A DNA stretch of 64,000 nt, from the NCBI GenBank assembly GCA_022822125.1, contig JAJECF010000199.1:1-64000 (forward strand). Direction: 5' to 3'. Positions 26,172 to 34,784 of this stretch are shown here, one piece after another. Every line of letters starts with the position of its first letter. Position 1 is the first letter of the stretch. The translations under genes and the position numbers were made by a program. This stretch comes from Alphaproteobacteria bacterium (GTDB lineage Bacteria > Pseudomonadota > Alphaproteobacteria > Bin95). The notes below the pieces were generated by a model that searched no databases, was not told where the DNA came from, and worked only from the letters and a program-made list of their open reading frames with translations.

Positions 26172-26606
26172 ATGGCCGGATCGGTGCAAATCCCGCTCGC
26201 AGCCGACCTCGACGAGTTGTCTCGTCTGGCGGAGGTTGTGGAGGATTTCGGCGAGGCGAATGATTTGCCGCCCGGCGCGGTGTTCAAGCTTAATCTGTGT
26301 TTTGACGAATTGATTACCAACGCCATTTCCTACGGTTTCGATACGCCCGGGGAGGCGTCGCTTTCCGTGGCTCTGGCGGTCAGGGACGGCTCCGTGGTCG
26401 CGGTAATTCGCGATAACGGCCGACCCTTCGATCCGTTTACCGAAGCGCCAGAGGCCGATACATCCCTGCGCGTCGAGGACAGGCCTATCGGCGGCCTGGG
26501 CGTCTTGCTCGTGCGCGAGTCGATGGACGATTTTTCCTATGAGCGGCGCGACGGCGTGAATGTCGTGACGCTGAGCCTGAAACTGAACCAGACGGAGACC
26601 CCGTGA
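26172..26606 (+). CDS. RsbW-like ATP-binding anti-sigma/serine kinase domain protein
   Basis: 144-residue single-domain GHKL ATPase. N-box is FDELITNAISYGF, G1 is IRDNGRPFDP, and the G2 region is IGGLGVLLVRESMDD. This is the compact HATPase_c_2 form found in anti-sigma serine kinases and PP2C-linked regulators. No sigma factor, STAS antagonist or PP2C phosphatase is nearby. The TGA overlaps the GTG of the next SDR gene, so they are co-translated, an odd pairing. Confidence 0.85.
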   Translation: MAGSVQIPLAADLDELSRLAEVVEDFGEANDLPPGAVFKLNLCFDELITNAISYGFDTPGEASLSVALAVRDGSVVAVIRDNGRPFDPFTEAPEADTSLRVEDRPIGGLGVLLVRESMDDFSYERRDGVNVVTLSLKLNQTETP

Positions 26607-27448
26607 CAAACGAGGCCCGCCATTCGTTTTTCGACGAGTCGGCCGGTCGCGCTCCGGGACGCGGCCGGCTTGCCGGACGGCGCATTCTGGTCGTTGGCGG
26701 CGGGCAGCGGGAGATCGAGGACCCGGATCCGCCGGTTGGCAATGGCCGCGCTGCAGCCGTCCTATATGCGCGTGAAGGCGCGCATGTCGCCTGTGCGGAT
26801 ATCTCCGGCGAGGCGGCCGATGCCACGGTCAACGCGATTGCCGCCGAGGGCGGGCGGGCCTTCGCGATTGCCGCGGATGTCGCCGCCCCGGCCGAGGTCG
26901 AGGCGATGGTGGCGAAGGCGCAGGAGGGGCTCGGCGGCCTCGACGGGCTGATGCTGAATGTCGGCGTCAGCGGCCCGCCGCAGGGCCTTGCCGGCGAGTC
27001 TCCCGATGAATGGGACCGCGTGATGGCGATCAATTTGCGCAGCCACATGCTGACCTGCCGGGCGGCCCTGCCGGTGCTGGCTGACGGCTCCAGCATCGTG
27101 TTCGTCGCGTCCATTTCAGGCATGCGCCCCAACAGCCGCAAACCGTCTTACGACACCTCGAAGACGGCGTTGAAGGGGCTTTGCGGCCATGTCGCGCAGG
27201 AAGGCCATGCGCGGGGGATCCGCGCCAATATCGTGGCTCCCGGCCTGATGGACACCGCGCTCGGGCGCGACGCCAGCCGCCGGCGCCCCGCACGGAACGT
27301 GGAGCCATTGCCCTTCGGCCGCCAGGGGACGGGTTGGGAGACCGCCTATGCACCGCTGTTCCTCATGTCGCGCGAGAGCGCCTATATCACCGCCCAGACC
27401 CTGGTGGTCGATGGCGGCCTGATCGACCTTTGGTGGCGGCCCGGTTGA
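26603..27448 (+). CDS. SDR-family oxidoreductase with extended glycine loop
   Basis: 281-residue short-chain dehydrogenase. The cofactor loop is unusual: instead of TGxxxGIG it reads VVGGGQREIEDPDPPVGNGR, an insertion of about ten residues, which I recall from one SDR subgroup. The catalytic site is otherwise intact, with the serine in SISGMRPNS and Tyr/Lys in YDTSK, and the C-terminus reads TLVVDGG. GTG start inside the upstream ATPase stop. The substrate is unknown. Confidence 0.83.
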   Translation: MTNEARHSFFDESAGRAPGRGRLAGRRILVVGGGQREIEDPDPPVGNGRAAAVLYAREGAHVACADISGEAADATVNAIAAEGGRAFAIAADVAAPAEVEAMVAKAQEGLGGLDGLMLNVGVSGPPQGLAGESPDEWDRVMAINLRSHMLTCRAALPVLADGSSIVFVASISGMRPNSRKPSYDTSKTALKGLCGHVAQEGHARGIRANIVAPGLMDTALGRDASRRRPARNVEPLPFGRQGTGWETAYAPLFLMSRESAYITAQTLVVDGGLIDLWWRPG

Positions 27449-27525
27449 CGGCCGGCAATGCTGGAGCGCCGGCCCCGCGGGCTCTATAAGGCGCGCGCGG
27501 CGGGCGGGGCGCGGAAGGCGGAAGG

Positions 27526-28794
27526 ATGCTGGATCTCAGATGGATAAGGGAGAGCCCGGAGGCGCTCGACCGCGCCCTGGCGCGGCGCGGGGAGCCGCCG
27601 GCAGCGGCGCAGGTGGGCGCACTCGACGCCGAACGACGCGCCAGCCAGACCCGGTTCCAGGAATGCCGCCAGCGTCGCAATGCGCTGTCGCGCGAGATCG
27701 GGAAGGCCAAGGCGGCCGGTGAGCCGGCCGATGCGCTGATCGCGGAAGTCTCGCGCCTCAAGGATGAGGAGCGCAGCGCCGAGGAGGCCGAACGCAAGGC
27801 TGCCGCCGAACTGGACGCACTGCTCGAAGGCCTGCCGAACCCGCCGGGCGAGGATGTGCCGGACGGCGCAAGCGAAGCGGACAATGTAGAGCTCGGCCGG
27901 ACCGGCGCGCCGGCCGAATTCAGCTTTGCGCCGAAGGATCATGTCGAGTTGGGCGAGGCGCTCGGCCTGATGGATTTCGAGCGCGCGGCGGTCCTCTCCG
28001 GAGCCCGGTTCGTGGTGTTGCGCGGGGCCCTGGCGCGGCTTGAGCGGGCGCTGGCGCAGTTCATGCTGGATACGCACACGGACGAGTTCGGCTATGAGGA
28101 GGTGTCGCCGCCGACGCTGGTGCGCAGCCCGGCGCTGTTCGGCACCGGCCAGCTGCCGAAATTCGAGCACGACCTGTTCGGAACCGGTACCGGCCACTGG
28201 CTGATCCCGACGGGGGAAGTCCCGCTCACCAATCTGGCGGCGGGCCGTATTCTGGCGGAAGAGGAACTGCCGCTGCGCTTTACCGCCTTCACGCCGTGCT
28301 ATCGCTCTGAGGCGGGTTCGGCCGGGCGTGACACGCGCGGCATGATCCGCCAGCACCAGTTCTACAAGGTCGAGCTGGTTTCCGTGGCCCATCCCGATGC
28401 TTCGGCTGAGGAGCATGAGCGGATGACGCTGGCGGCGGAAGCGATTCTCGCGCGTCTGGAGCTTCCCTGGCGCCGCGTCATGCTTTGCGCCGGGGACCTG
28501 GGCGCCGCCGCGCGGAAGACCTACGATCTGGAAGTATGGCTGCCGGGGCAGGGCGCCTATCGGGAAATATCGAGCTGCTCCAATTGCGGCGACTACCAGG
28601 CGCGCCGGATGAACGCGCGCTTCCGGCCGGCGGGAAGCAAGGCGACACGCTTCGTGCATACCCTGAACGGGTCCGGCCTCGCCGTCGGCCGCACGCTGAT
28701 CGCCTTGCTGGAGAACGGCCAACAGCCGGACGGGTCGATTGTGCTGCCGCCGGCGATCCGACCCTATATGGGAGGCTGCGAGCGCCTTGAATAG
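27526..28794 (+). CDS. serS: serine--tRNA ligase
   Basis: 422-residue cytoplasmic class II synthetase charging tRNA-Ser. The N-terminal helical arm (residues 1-110) carries the coiled coil [13 protein letters not shown] to [17 protein letters not shown]. Motif 2 [18 protein letters not shown] sequence appears as [15 protein letters not shown], then RQHQFYKVE, and motif 3 is [17 protein letters not shown]. Normal length. AAGGCGGAAGG precedes the ATG. It is followed directly by pcm rather than surE. Confidence 0.96.
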   Translation: MLDLRWIRESPEALDRALARRGEPPAAAQVGALDAERRASQTRFQECRQRRNALSREIGKAKAAGEPADALIAEVSRLKDEERSAEEAERKAAAELDALLEGLPNPPGEDVPDGASEADNVELGRTGAPAEFSFAPKDHVELGEALGLMDFERAAVLSGARFVVLRGALARLERALAQFMLDTHTDEFGYEEVSPPTLVRSPALFGTGQLPKFEHDLFGTGTGHWLIPTGEVPLTNLAAGRILAEEELPLRFTAFTPCYRSEAGSAGRDTRGMIRQHQFYKVELVSVAHPDASAEEHERMTLAAEAILARLELPWRRVMLCAGDLGAAARKTYDLEVWLPGQGAYREISSCSNCGDYQARRMNARFRPAGSKATRFVHTLNGSGLAVGRTLIALLENGQQPDGSIVLPPAIRPYMGGCERLE

Positions 28795-29491
28795 AAGACT
28801 TCGAGGCGCCGCGCCGGGAGGAGGCGCGCCCCCGACGCCGGGCGCCACGCGCGCGCGGATGCTGATGATGCTGCGCCGGTCGGGCGTTATCGACGAGAAA
28901 GTGCTCGCAGCAATCGAACGCACGCCGCGGGACGCCTTCGTGCCGGCTATGTTTCGGGATCGGGCCTATGAGGACACGGCCCTGCCGATCGGCAACGGAC
29001 AGACCATCAGCCGTCCGAGCATCGTTGCCTTCATGACAGCCATGTTGTCGCCGGGGCCGCGCATGCGGGTGCTGGAGATTGGCACCGGATCCGGCTACCA
29101 GGCAGCCGTGCTGACCTGGCTCTGCCGAAGGGTGTACACGATCGAGCGGCACCGGCCGCTGCTCTCGGAGGCGGAAGCCCGGTTCGAACGGCTCGGGATC
29201 ACCAACATCACGACGCGCTACGGAGACGGCGTGCGCGGCTGGCCCCGGGCCGGCCAATTCGATCGCATCCTGGTCACTGCAGCCGCCGACGATGTGTCGA
29301 GTGTGCTGGTCGACCAGCTTGCCGAGGGCGGCCGGATGCTGGTTCCTATCCGCGAACATGACGGTGTTCAGCGGCTGGTTTGCCTGACCCGGACGGAGAA
29401 GGGCGTTGAGGTCGAAGCCTTGCGCCAGACATCCTTCGTGCCGCTGGTCGGCGCCTATGACGAACCAGCGCCGCAGGAGGCGGCGCAATAG
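28787..29491 (+). CDS. pcm: protein-L-isoaspartate O-methyltransferase
   Basis: 234-residue repair methyltransferase that restores isoaspartyl residues using AdoMet. The cofactor motif I is [30 protein letters not shown] is the substrate-side motif, with [13 protein letters not shown] before it. I choose TTG 28787, which lies 11 nt after GGGAGG and overlaps the serS stop by 8 nt; the N-terminal 25 residues are then Pro/Gly-rich. A start at an internal ATG would leave a shorter but complete domain. In related genomes surE normally lies between serS and pcm. Confidence 0.92.
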   Translation: MNRRLRGAAPGGGAPPTPGATRARMLMMLRRSGVIDEKVLAAIERTPRDAFVPAMFRDRAYEDTALPIGNGQTISRPSIVAFMTAMLSPGPRMRVLEIGTGSGYQAAVLTWLCRRVYTIERHRPLLSEAEARFERLGITNITTRYGDGVRGWPRAGQFDRILVTAAADDVSSVLVDQLAEGGRMLVPIREHDGVQRLVCLTRTEKGVEVEALRQTSFVPLVGAYDEPAPQEAAQ

Positions 29492-30588
29492 TGCGGGCAG
29501 GCGCCCTGCTCACCCTGCTGCTGCTGTGCGCCTGCGGCTGGGTCGAAGTGGCCGACCCCGGCGGGGCGGGGGAGCGGCCCAGGGCTTCCGCGCCGCCGCA
29601 GGCTGTTCCGGACGACAGGCGGCTCCGGGTGCGAAAGGGCGACAGCGTCTATCTGATCTCGAGGCGCTACGGCATTCCGATGCGCGACATCATCGAGCGC
29701 AACGGGCTGAGTGCGCCCTACCATCTGCGGGAGGGGCAAATGCTGGTCCTGCCCGAAACGCGCCAGCATGTCGTGGAGGCCGGCGATACGGCTCTGTCGA
29801 TCTCTCACCGCTACGATGTGTCGTTCGCGTCGCTGGTGCGCGCCAACGGGTTGAAGAAGCCCTATACGATTTACAGCGGGACTGTGCTGCGCATCCCCGG
29901 GCGGACCGAGCCGCTCCCCGAAGAGGTCGTGGCAGCGCCGGCTCCGAAATTGGCGCCGGGAACCGGCGGCGCGCCGCCGGTTCCCAGCCCGGCTCCGGCG
30001 GTGCGGGCGGAAACGCGGCGGGCGGGCGGCGCTGCGCCCCTGCCCCGGAGCGCGCCGGTCCCGGCATCTGCACCGCGCAGGGCGGCGGTGTCAGAATCTT
30101 CGTCTCGTCCGGCGCCGGTGGCTGGCGAAGCGAAACCCGCGCCGCGAACCGTGGCGAAGCCGCCGGCTGCGCCGGTCCAGACAGCCCTGAAGCCATTGCC
30201 GCCCCGCGCCGGACGGTTCCTGCGCCCCGTAACCGGCCGTGTCGTTTCGGACTTCGGGCCGCAGCCGGACGGCCTGCATAATGACGGGGTCAACATAGCG
30301 GCGCCGCGCGGCGCCGCCGTGCATTCGGCGGAGGCGGGGCGGGTGGCCTATGCCGGCAACGAGCTGCCGGGCTATGGAAACCTGCTGCTCATCAGGCACA
30401 GGGGCGGCTGGGTTTCCGCCTATGCCCATAATGAGCGCCTGCTGGTCGCGCGGGGCGACGAGGTCCGGCGCGGCCAGAGGATCGCCTTGGTCGGCAGCAG
30501 CGGCCGGGTGACGACCCCGCAGCTCCATTTCGAACTGAGGCGGCAGGGCCGGGCTGTCGATCCCGCCCCGCATCTGGACGGGGGTTGA
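29491..30588 (+). CDS. LysM/M23 lipoprotein, NlpD-like (degenerate peptidase)
   Basis: 365-residue envelope protein. The N-terminus is a lipoprotein signal with Cys15 (LCAC-G). LysM domains lie at about 44-90 and 93-140, a Pro/Ala-rich linker at 145-240 and an M23 domain at 245-355. Metal ligands look lost: the expected H-x-G-x-D region reads NDGVN at 264-268 and the final HxH reads QLH. That matches NlpD/EnvC-type activators of cell-wall amidases rather than active endopeptidases. GTG start with AGGAGG, one base overlapping the pcm stop. Confidence 0.9.
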   Translation: MRAGALLTLLLLCACGWVEVADPGGAGERPRASAPPQAVPDDRRLRVRKGDSVYLISRRYGIPMRDIIERNGLSAPYHLREGQMLVLPETRQHVVEAGDTALSISHRYDVSFASLVRANGLKKPYTIYSGTVLRIPGRTEPLPEEVVAAPAPKLAPGTGGAPPVPSPAPAVRAETRRAGGAAPLPRSAPVPASAPRRAAVSESSSRPAPVAGEAKPAPRTVAKPPAAPVQTALKPLPPRAGRFLRPVTGRVVSDFGPQPDGLHNDGVNIAAPRGAAVHSAEAGRVAYAGNELPGYGNLLLIRHRGGWVSAYAHNERLLVARGDEVRRGQRIALVGSSGRVTTPQLHFELRRQGRAVDPAPHLDGG

Positions 30589-30604
30589 GCGAAGACGGCC
30601 CGCC

Positions 30605-31753
30605 TCAGGCGCCGGCCAGGAAGTCGCGAATGGCGAGCGCTTCGTCGAGCCCGGACGATATGAGTTCGGGTTCGATCGGCAGGGCGCGGGAGGACAGGCG
30701 GACTACCACCACTTCCGCGCGCCGGTCGACATAGAGGTTCTGGCCGTGGATGCCGATGCCGAAGATCAGGGGACTGTCGCCGCGCAGCACATAGCATTGC
30801 GAGCGGTAGTGCATCGCGCGCCCGGGAAAGAACGCGGCGAAGTCTCCCGCATCCCAGGCGCCCGGATCGCCATCGCCTTCGATATCGTCGATCCAGCGCT
30901 CCGGCAGCACCTGCCGCCCGTCCCGGCGGCCGGTCTCGACGATCGCCTGGCCGATGCGGGCGAGGTCGCGCGCAGTGACGCACATGCCGCCGGCCGCGCG
31001 CGGCGCGCCCAGGCGGTCCACAGTGATATAGGCCGGGCGCGCGGCCCCGGCCGGCGCCCAGAGCAAGCGCCCCATCAGGTCCGCATAGCGTTCGCCCGCC
31101 GCCCGCTCGATGACCCAGGCCAGCAGGTCGGTATTGGGCGAGACATAGTGGAAGCGCTGTCCGTGCGAGCCGTCCGCCGCGGTCAACTGCGTATAGAAAG
31201 AGCGCAGGTCCGAAGGCGGCTCGCCCGGGTCCACCGGATTCCAGCCGCTCGCCTGGCGGTAGGCGATGATCGGCCCGCTCGCGGCGAGGTAGTCCTCGTC
31301 GAAGAGAACGCCTGCGCGCATGTCGAGCAGACTGCGCACCGTTGCGCCGCGATAGGCGGTTTCGCCGACCTCCGGCACATAGGCGGTGACAGGCGCGTCG
31401 GTGTCGAGGCGCCCCGACTCCGTCAGGATGCCCGCCAGCAGGCCCAGCATGGATTTGGAAACCGACATCAGGATATGCGGCGTCCCGGCGCTCATCCCCT
31501 CCCCATAGCGTTCCGCCACGATGCGGCCGCGATGCAGCGCCAGCAGCGCGTCGCAGCGTTCCGCCATCTCCTCGAAGCCGGGCAGGGTGACGGGCGCTTC
31601 GGGCAGGGGGCGCACGGAGGCGGGATCGTTCGCGATCTCGGCCGAGGGAATCAGCTCCCGCACATGGCTGAAGGCCCAGCGGTTGAAGGGTGCGGTCCGC
31701 CAGTTTGCCAGCGTGACCTGCGCCTCCGGCGGCGGCGGGAAGCCGTTCATCAT
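30605..31753 (-). CDS. serine hydrolase, beta-lactamase/class C family
   Basis: 382-residue beta-lactamase-related hydrolase (6-aminohexanoate dimer hydrolase/EstB-like). The catalytic SxxK is Ser97 to Lys100 in MSVSK, and a YxS/N equivalent lies in YVSPNTDLL. GIHGQNLYVDRR fits the third conserved motif region. There is no signal peptide, so it is probably cytoplasmic. Start at the double ATG at 31753, preceded by GGGGA at 8 nt; an ATG at 31783 that overlaps the histidine kinase stop is an alternative. It probably shares the transcript of the two-component genes. Confidence 0.87.
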   Translation of the reverse strand: MMNGFPPPPEAQVTLANWRTAPFNRWAFSHVRELIPSAEIANDPASVRPLPEAPVTLPGFEEMAERCDALLALHRGRIVAERYGEGMSAGTPHILMSVSKSMLGLLAGILTESGRLDTDAPVTAYVPEVGETAYRGATVRSLLDMRAGVLFDEDYLAASGPIIAYRQASGWNPVDPGEPPSDLRSFYTQLTAADGSHGQRFHYVSPNTDLLAWVIERAAGERYADLMGRLLWAPAGAARPAYITVDRLGAPRAAGGMCVTARDLARIGQAIVETGRRDGRQVLPERWIDDIEGDGDPGAWDAGDFAAFFPGRAMHYRSQCYVLRGDSPLIFGIGIHGQNLYVDRRAEVVVVRLSSRALPIEPELISSGLDEALAIRDFLAGA

Positions 31754-31779
31754 GGTGTTTGTCCCCTGTCCGGCTGCGA

Positions 31780-33096
31780 TCATAGCGGAAGGCGCACGCG
31801 GACGCCGAGGCCGCCCTCTGGCGAATTGCCGAGGAGGATATCGCCGCCGTGGCTCTGCACCACATCGCGCGCGATGGACAGGCCGAGGCCAACGCCGCCG
31901 GCTTTGCCCGTCTGCGCCCGGTCCCGGCGGTAGAAGGGGCGGAACACCTTTTCCCGGTCCCCCGCCGGAACGCCCGGCCCGTCGTCGTCGATGCCGATCT
32001 CGAACCATTCGCCCCGCTCGCGGCAGGCGATCCACACCTGGTTGCCGTAGCGCATCGCATTGTCGATGAGGTTGACGAGGCAGCGCCGGACGGCGGTGGC
32101 CTGCACCGGGATTTTCGGCGCGCTTGCGATGCGCAGGTCGATGGAGCCGCCGGCCCGCCGCGCGCCGGTCACCACATCCTCGATCAACTCCCCGAGGTCG
32201 GTTTCCACGGCCGGCTCGCCCCCTTCGCCGCGGGCGAACGCCAGATAGGCTTCCAGCATCGCCTCCATTTCGGCGATATCGACCTGCAGCCCGCGCGCAT
32301 CGTCGTTTTCCGGCGCCAGCGCCAGCGCCACCTTCATGCGCGCAAGCGGCGTGCGCAGGTCGTGGGAGACGCCGGCCAGCATTTCCGTGCGCTGGGCGAT
32401 CTGGCGCCGGATGCGCTCGCGCATGCGCCGGAACGCGACGGTCGCGCGGCGCACTTCCGCCGCCCCGGCCAGCTTCGGGTCTCCGGCCTCGCGCCCCTTG
32501 CCATAGGCGTCGGCGGCCTCCGCAAGCCGCCTGATCGGCCGGATCTGGTTGCGCATGAACAGCCCGGCGACGGCGAACAGGATCATCGAGGTCCCGACCA
32601 TCCACAGCGCCCAGAAGGTCGTGGTGGAGCTGAACAGGCGCTTCCGCGGGGCGATGACATTGAGCACGCTGTCGCTGAGCTGCACCCGGATGAGGATTTT
32701 GTCCTCATAGGCCTGGGTGTCGAACTGGAACGGCCGCCGCACGCGGTTGGTCAGCTCCCGCGCCAGCAGCTTGTCCAGGCTGGCCGTCGGCTTCGGCTGC
32801 GGGCGGTTGGGAAGGATGGCGTCCGGCGCGATGGTCGCGCGGAGGTCGGTGCGCTCGGCCAGCAGCACCAGCAGCGCCCCCTGCGCCTCGGCGCCGGGGA
32901 ACCGGTCCATCGCGTCGATGACCAGCCCGATTTCGCCCGCCACGCCGGCCGCCAGGCGCTTCATGATGACATGCCAGTGCCGCTCGTAGAAAATCCATGT
33001 CGAGACGATCTGCAGCAGGATGAGCGGCGTCACGATGATGAGCAGGGAGCGCGCGAACAGCGTGCGCGGCAGGAAGCGGTCGAGATGATGGACCAT
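31780..33096 (-). CDS. sensor histidine kinase, EnvZ-like
   Basis: 438-residue inner-membrane sensor. Transmembrane segments at about 16-37 and 161-181 flank a periplasmic domain of roughly 120 residues. A HAMP region follows (RNQIRPIRRLAEAADAYG), then the H-box with His245 in AGVSHDLRTPLARMK, N-box NLIDNAMRYGN, and G-boxes DDDGPGVP and GLGLSIARD. Its ATG shares one base with the regulator stop (TGATG). The domain order is EnvZ-like; the signal is unknown. Confidence 0.93.
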   Translation of the reverse strand: MVHHLDRFLPRTLFARSLLIIVTPLILLQIVSTWIFYERHWHVIMKRLAAGVAGEIGLVIDAMDRFPGAEAQGALLVLLAERTDLRATIAPDAILPNRPQPKPTASLDKLLARELTNRVRRPFQFDTQAYEDKILIRVQLSDSVLNVIAPRKRLFSSTTTFWALWMVGTSMILFAVAGLFMRNQIRPIRRLAEAADAYGKGREAGDPKLAGAAEVRRATVAFRRMRERIRRQIAQRTEMLAGVSHDLRTPLARMKVALALAPENDDARGLQVDIAEMEAMLEAYLAFARGEGGEPAVETDLGELIEDVVTGARRAGGSIDLRIASAPKIPVQATAVRRCLVNLIDNAMRYGNQVWIACRERGEWFEIGIDDDGPGVPAGDREKVFRPFYRRDRAQTGKAGGVGLGLSIARDVVQSHGGDILLGNSPEGGLGVRVRLPL

Positions 33097-33800
33097 CAGT
33101 CGGGCCGCAGCGCGTAGCCGCGCCCCCACACTGTGACCAGGTAGCGGGGATGCTTGGGGTCCGGCTCCAGCTTGCGGCGCAGCCGCGCGACCTGCACATC
33201 GACGGCCCGCCCGGAGCCGATGCTCATCACCGCCAGTTCCTCGCGCGAGACCGTGCCGCCGCCCCGGAGCGAGAGTGCGTCGAGCAGCAGCGCCTCCGCC
33301 GGGGCGAGCGGGCGCACGCTGCCGTTCTCGTGCTCCAGGGTTTCGCGCCCGGCAGTCCAGGCGAGCGGGCCGAAGCGCAGCGTCTCGCGACGCGCGGTTT
33401 CCCGGCGGCGCAGGATCGTGCGGATGCGCAGCACCAGTTCGCGCGGCTCGAACGGCTTGACCATATAGTCTTCCGCGCCCGCTTCGAGGCCGCGCACCCG
33501 ATCTTCCGGCTCATCCATCGCCGTCAGCAGCAGGATCGGCGTCGCGTTGCCGGCCGTCGCCAGCGCCGCGCTGAGCTCCAGGCCGGACTCCCCCGGCAGC
33601 ATGATGTCCAGCACCACGAGGTCGAAGGCGACGCCGGCCATGGCGCGCCGGGCCGCCTCGGCCTCCTCCATCGCCGTCACCCGGAAGCCGGCCCCGGACA
33701 GGTAGCGCTTCAGCAGCGCCCGCAGCCGCTCGTCGTCGTCCACCAGCAGGATATGGGGCAGGTCCTGCGAAGCAGCGGCGGGCGAAATCGCTTCACGCAT
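33096..33800 (-). CDS. OmpR-family response regulator
   Basis: 234-residue regulator. The receiver domain has acidic DDD at 21-23, phospho-acceptor Asp65 in LVVLDIMLPG and conserved Lys in YMVKPFEP. The C-terminal winged helix (about 135-230) ends VAVARLRRKL-like in VQVARLRRKLEPDPKHPRYL and WGRGYAL. The ATG at 33800 is chosen; an in-frame ATG at 33845 adds 15 residues but would crowd the 76-bp divergent promoter region shared with the aminotransferase gene. It is first in a regulator-kinase operon. Confidence 0.92.
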   Translation of the reverse strand: MREAISPAAASQDLPHILLVDDDERLRALLKRYLSGAGFRVTAMEEAEAARRAMAGVAFDLVVLDIMLPGESGLELSAALATAGNATPILLLTAMDEPEDRVRGLEAGAEDYMVKPFEPRELVLRIRTILRRRETARRETLRFGPLAWTAGRETLEHENGSVRPLAPAEALLLDALSLRGGGTVSREELAVMSIGSGRAVDVQVARLRRKLEPDPKHPRYLVTVWGRGYALRPD

Positions 33801-33876
33801 CGGCAGAAATCCGTCATAAGCTGCGAAGCTGCGTGCCGGTATCATATCCTGCCCGGAGACCGAGGAGAAATGTGCG

Positions 33877-34758
33877 ATGGCAGTGGACCTGCTTCCCTAT
33901 GACGACCGCGACGGATTCATCTGGCTCGACGGCCAGCTGGTTCCGTGGCGGGACGCCAGGCTGCATGTCATGACCCACGGCCTGCACTACGCCAGCGCGG
34001 TCTTCGAGGGCGAACGGGTCTATGGCGGGCATATCTTCCGCTCGCGCGCCCATAGCGAACGCCTGTGCAACTCCGCCCGGCTGATGGATTTCGAGATTCC
34101 CTGGTCGGTCGACGAGCTGGAGAGCGCTAAGCGGGAGGTACTGCAGGCGAACGGCCTCAAGGACGCCTATCTGCGCCCGGTGGCGTGGCGCGGCGCGGAG
34201 ATGATGGGTGTGTCGGCGCAGGACGCCACGATCCATGTGGCGATCGCGGCCTGGTTCTGGGGCGCTTATTTCGGCGACGGCACGGAGATGTCCGGCATCC
34301 GCATGAAGACCGGCCGCTACCGCCGGCCGGGCCCCGAATGTGGGCCGGTGCAGGCCAAGGCGACCGGCCATTACCTTATCTGCACGCTCAACAAGCACCA
34401 GGTGGAGGCCGAGGGCTACCACGACGCGCTCTTCCTCGACACGCGCGGCTTCGTGGCGGAGGGCTCCGGGGCCAATATCTTCCTCGTCCAGGACGGCAAG
34501 CTGCACACGCCGACGCCGGACAGCTTCCTGAACGGCATCACCCGCCAGGCCGTGATCGGGCTTGCGGAGAAGCGCCAGATCCCGGTGGTCGAGCGGTCGA
34601 TCCTGCCGGAGGAGTTCGCGAATACGACGGAAGTGTTCGTCACCGGCACCGCCGCCGAGGTGACGCCGGTGGCGGAGATCGACGACTACCGCTTCACGCC
34701 GGGCAACATCACCGCCACGCTGATGGAAGACTTCCGCGCCATCACCTCCACTGGATAA
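33877..34758 (+). CDS. ilvE: branched-chain amino acid aminotransferase, class IV
   Basis: 293-residue PLP-dependent fold IV aminotransferase that interconverts branched-chain amino acids and 2-oxo acids. Pyridoxal phosphate would bind Lys161 in GPVQAKATGHYL. GLHYASAVFEGERVY and FVAEGSGANIF are family segments. GAGGAG lies before the ATG. Thiolase and enoyl-CoA hydratase genes follow on the same strand, suggesting use in amino-acid breakdown as well as synthesis. The D-amino acid aminotransferase branch of the fold is less likely from the motif order. Confidence 0.9.
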   Translation: MAVDLLPYDDRDGFIWLDGQLVPWRDARLHVMTHGLHYASAVFEGERVYGGHIFRSRAHSERLCNSARLMDFEIPWSVDELESAKREVLQANGLKDAYLRPVAWRGAEMMGVSAQDATIHVAIAAWFWGAYFGDGTEMSGIRMKTGRYRRPGPECGPVQAKATGHYLICTLNKHQVEAEGYHDALFLDTRGFVAEGSGANIFLVQDGKLHTPTPDSFLNGITRQAVIGLAEKRQIPVVERSILPEEFANTTEVFVTGTAAEVTPVAEIDDYRFTPGNITATLMEDFRAITSTG

Positions 34759-34784
34759 CGAAACCCAGCCAAGGACCCGACCCC

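Noticed and set aside
31849..33117. A 422-codon plus-strand frame opposite the histidine kinase
   Set aside because: Antisense to a kinase with all sequence motifs in place; no domain of its own.
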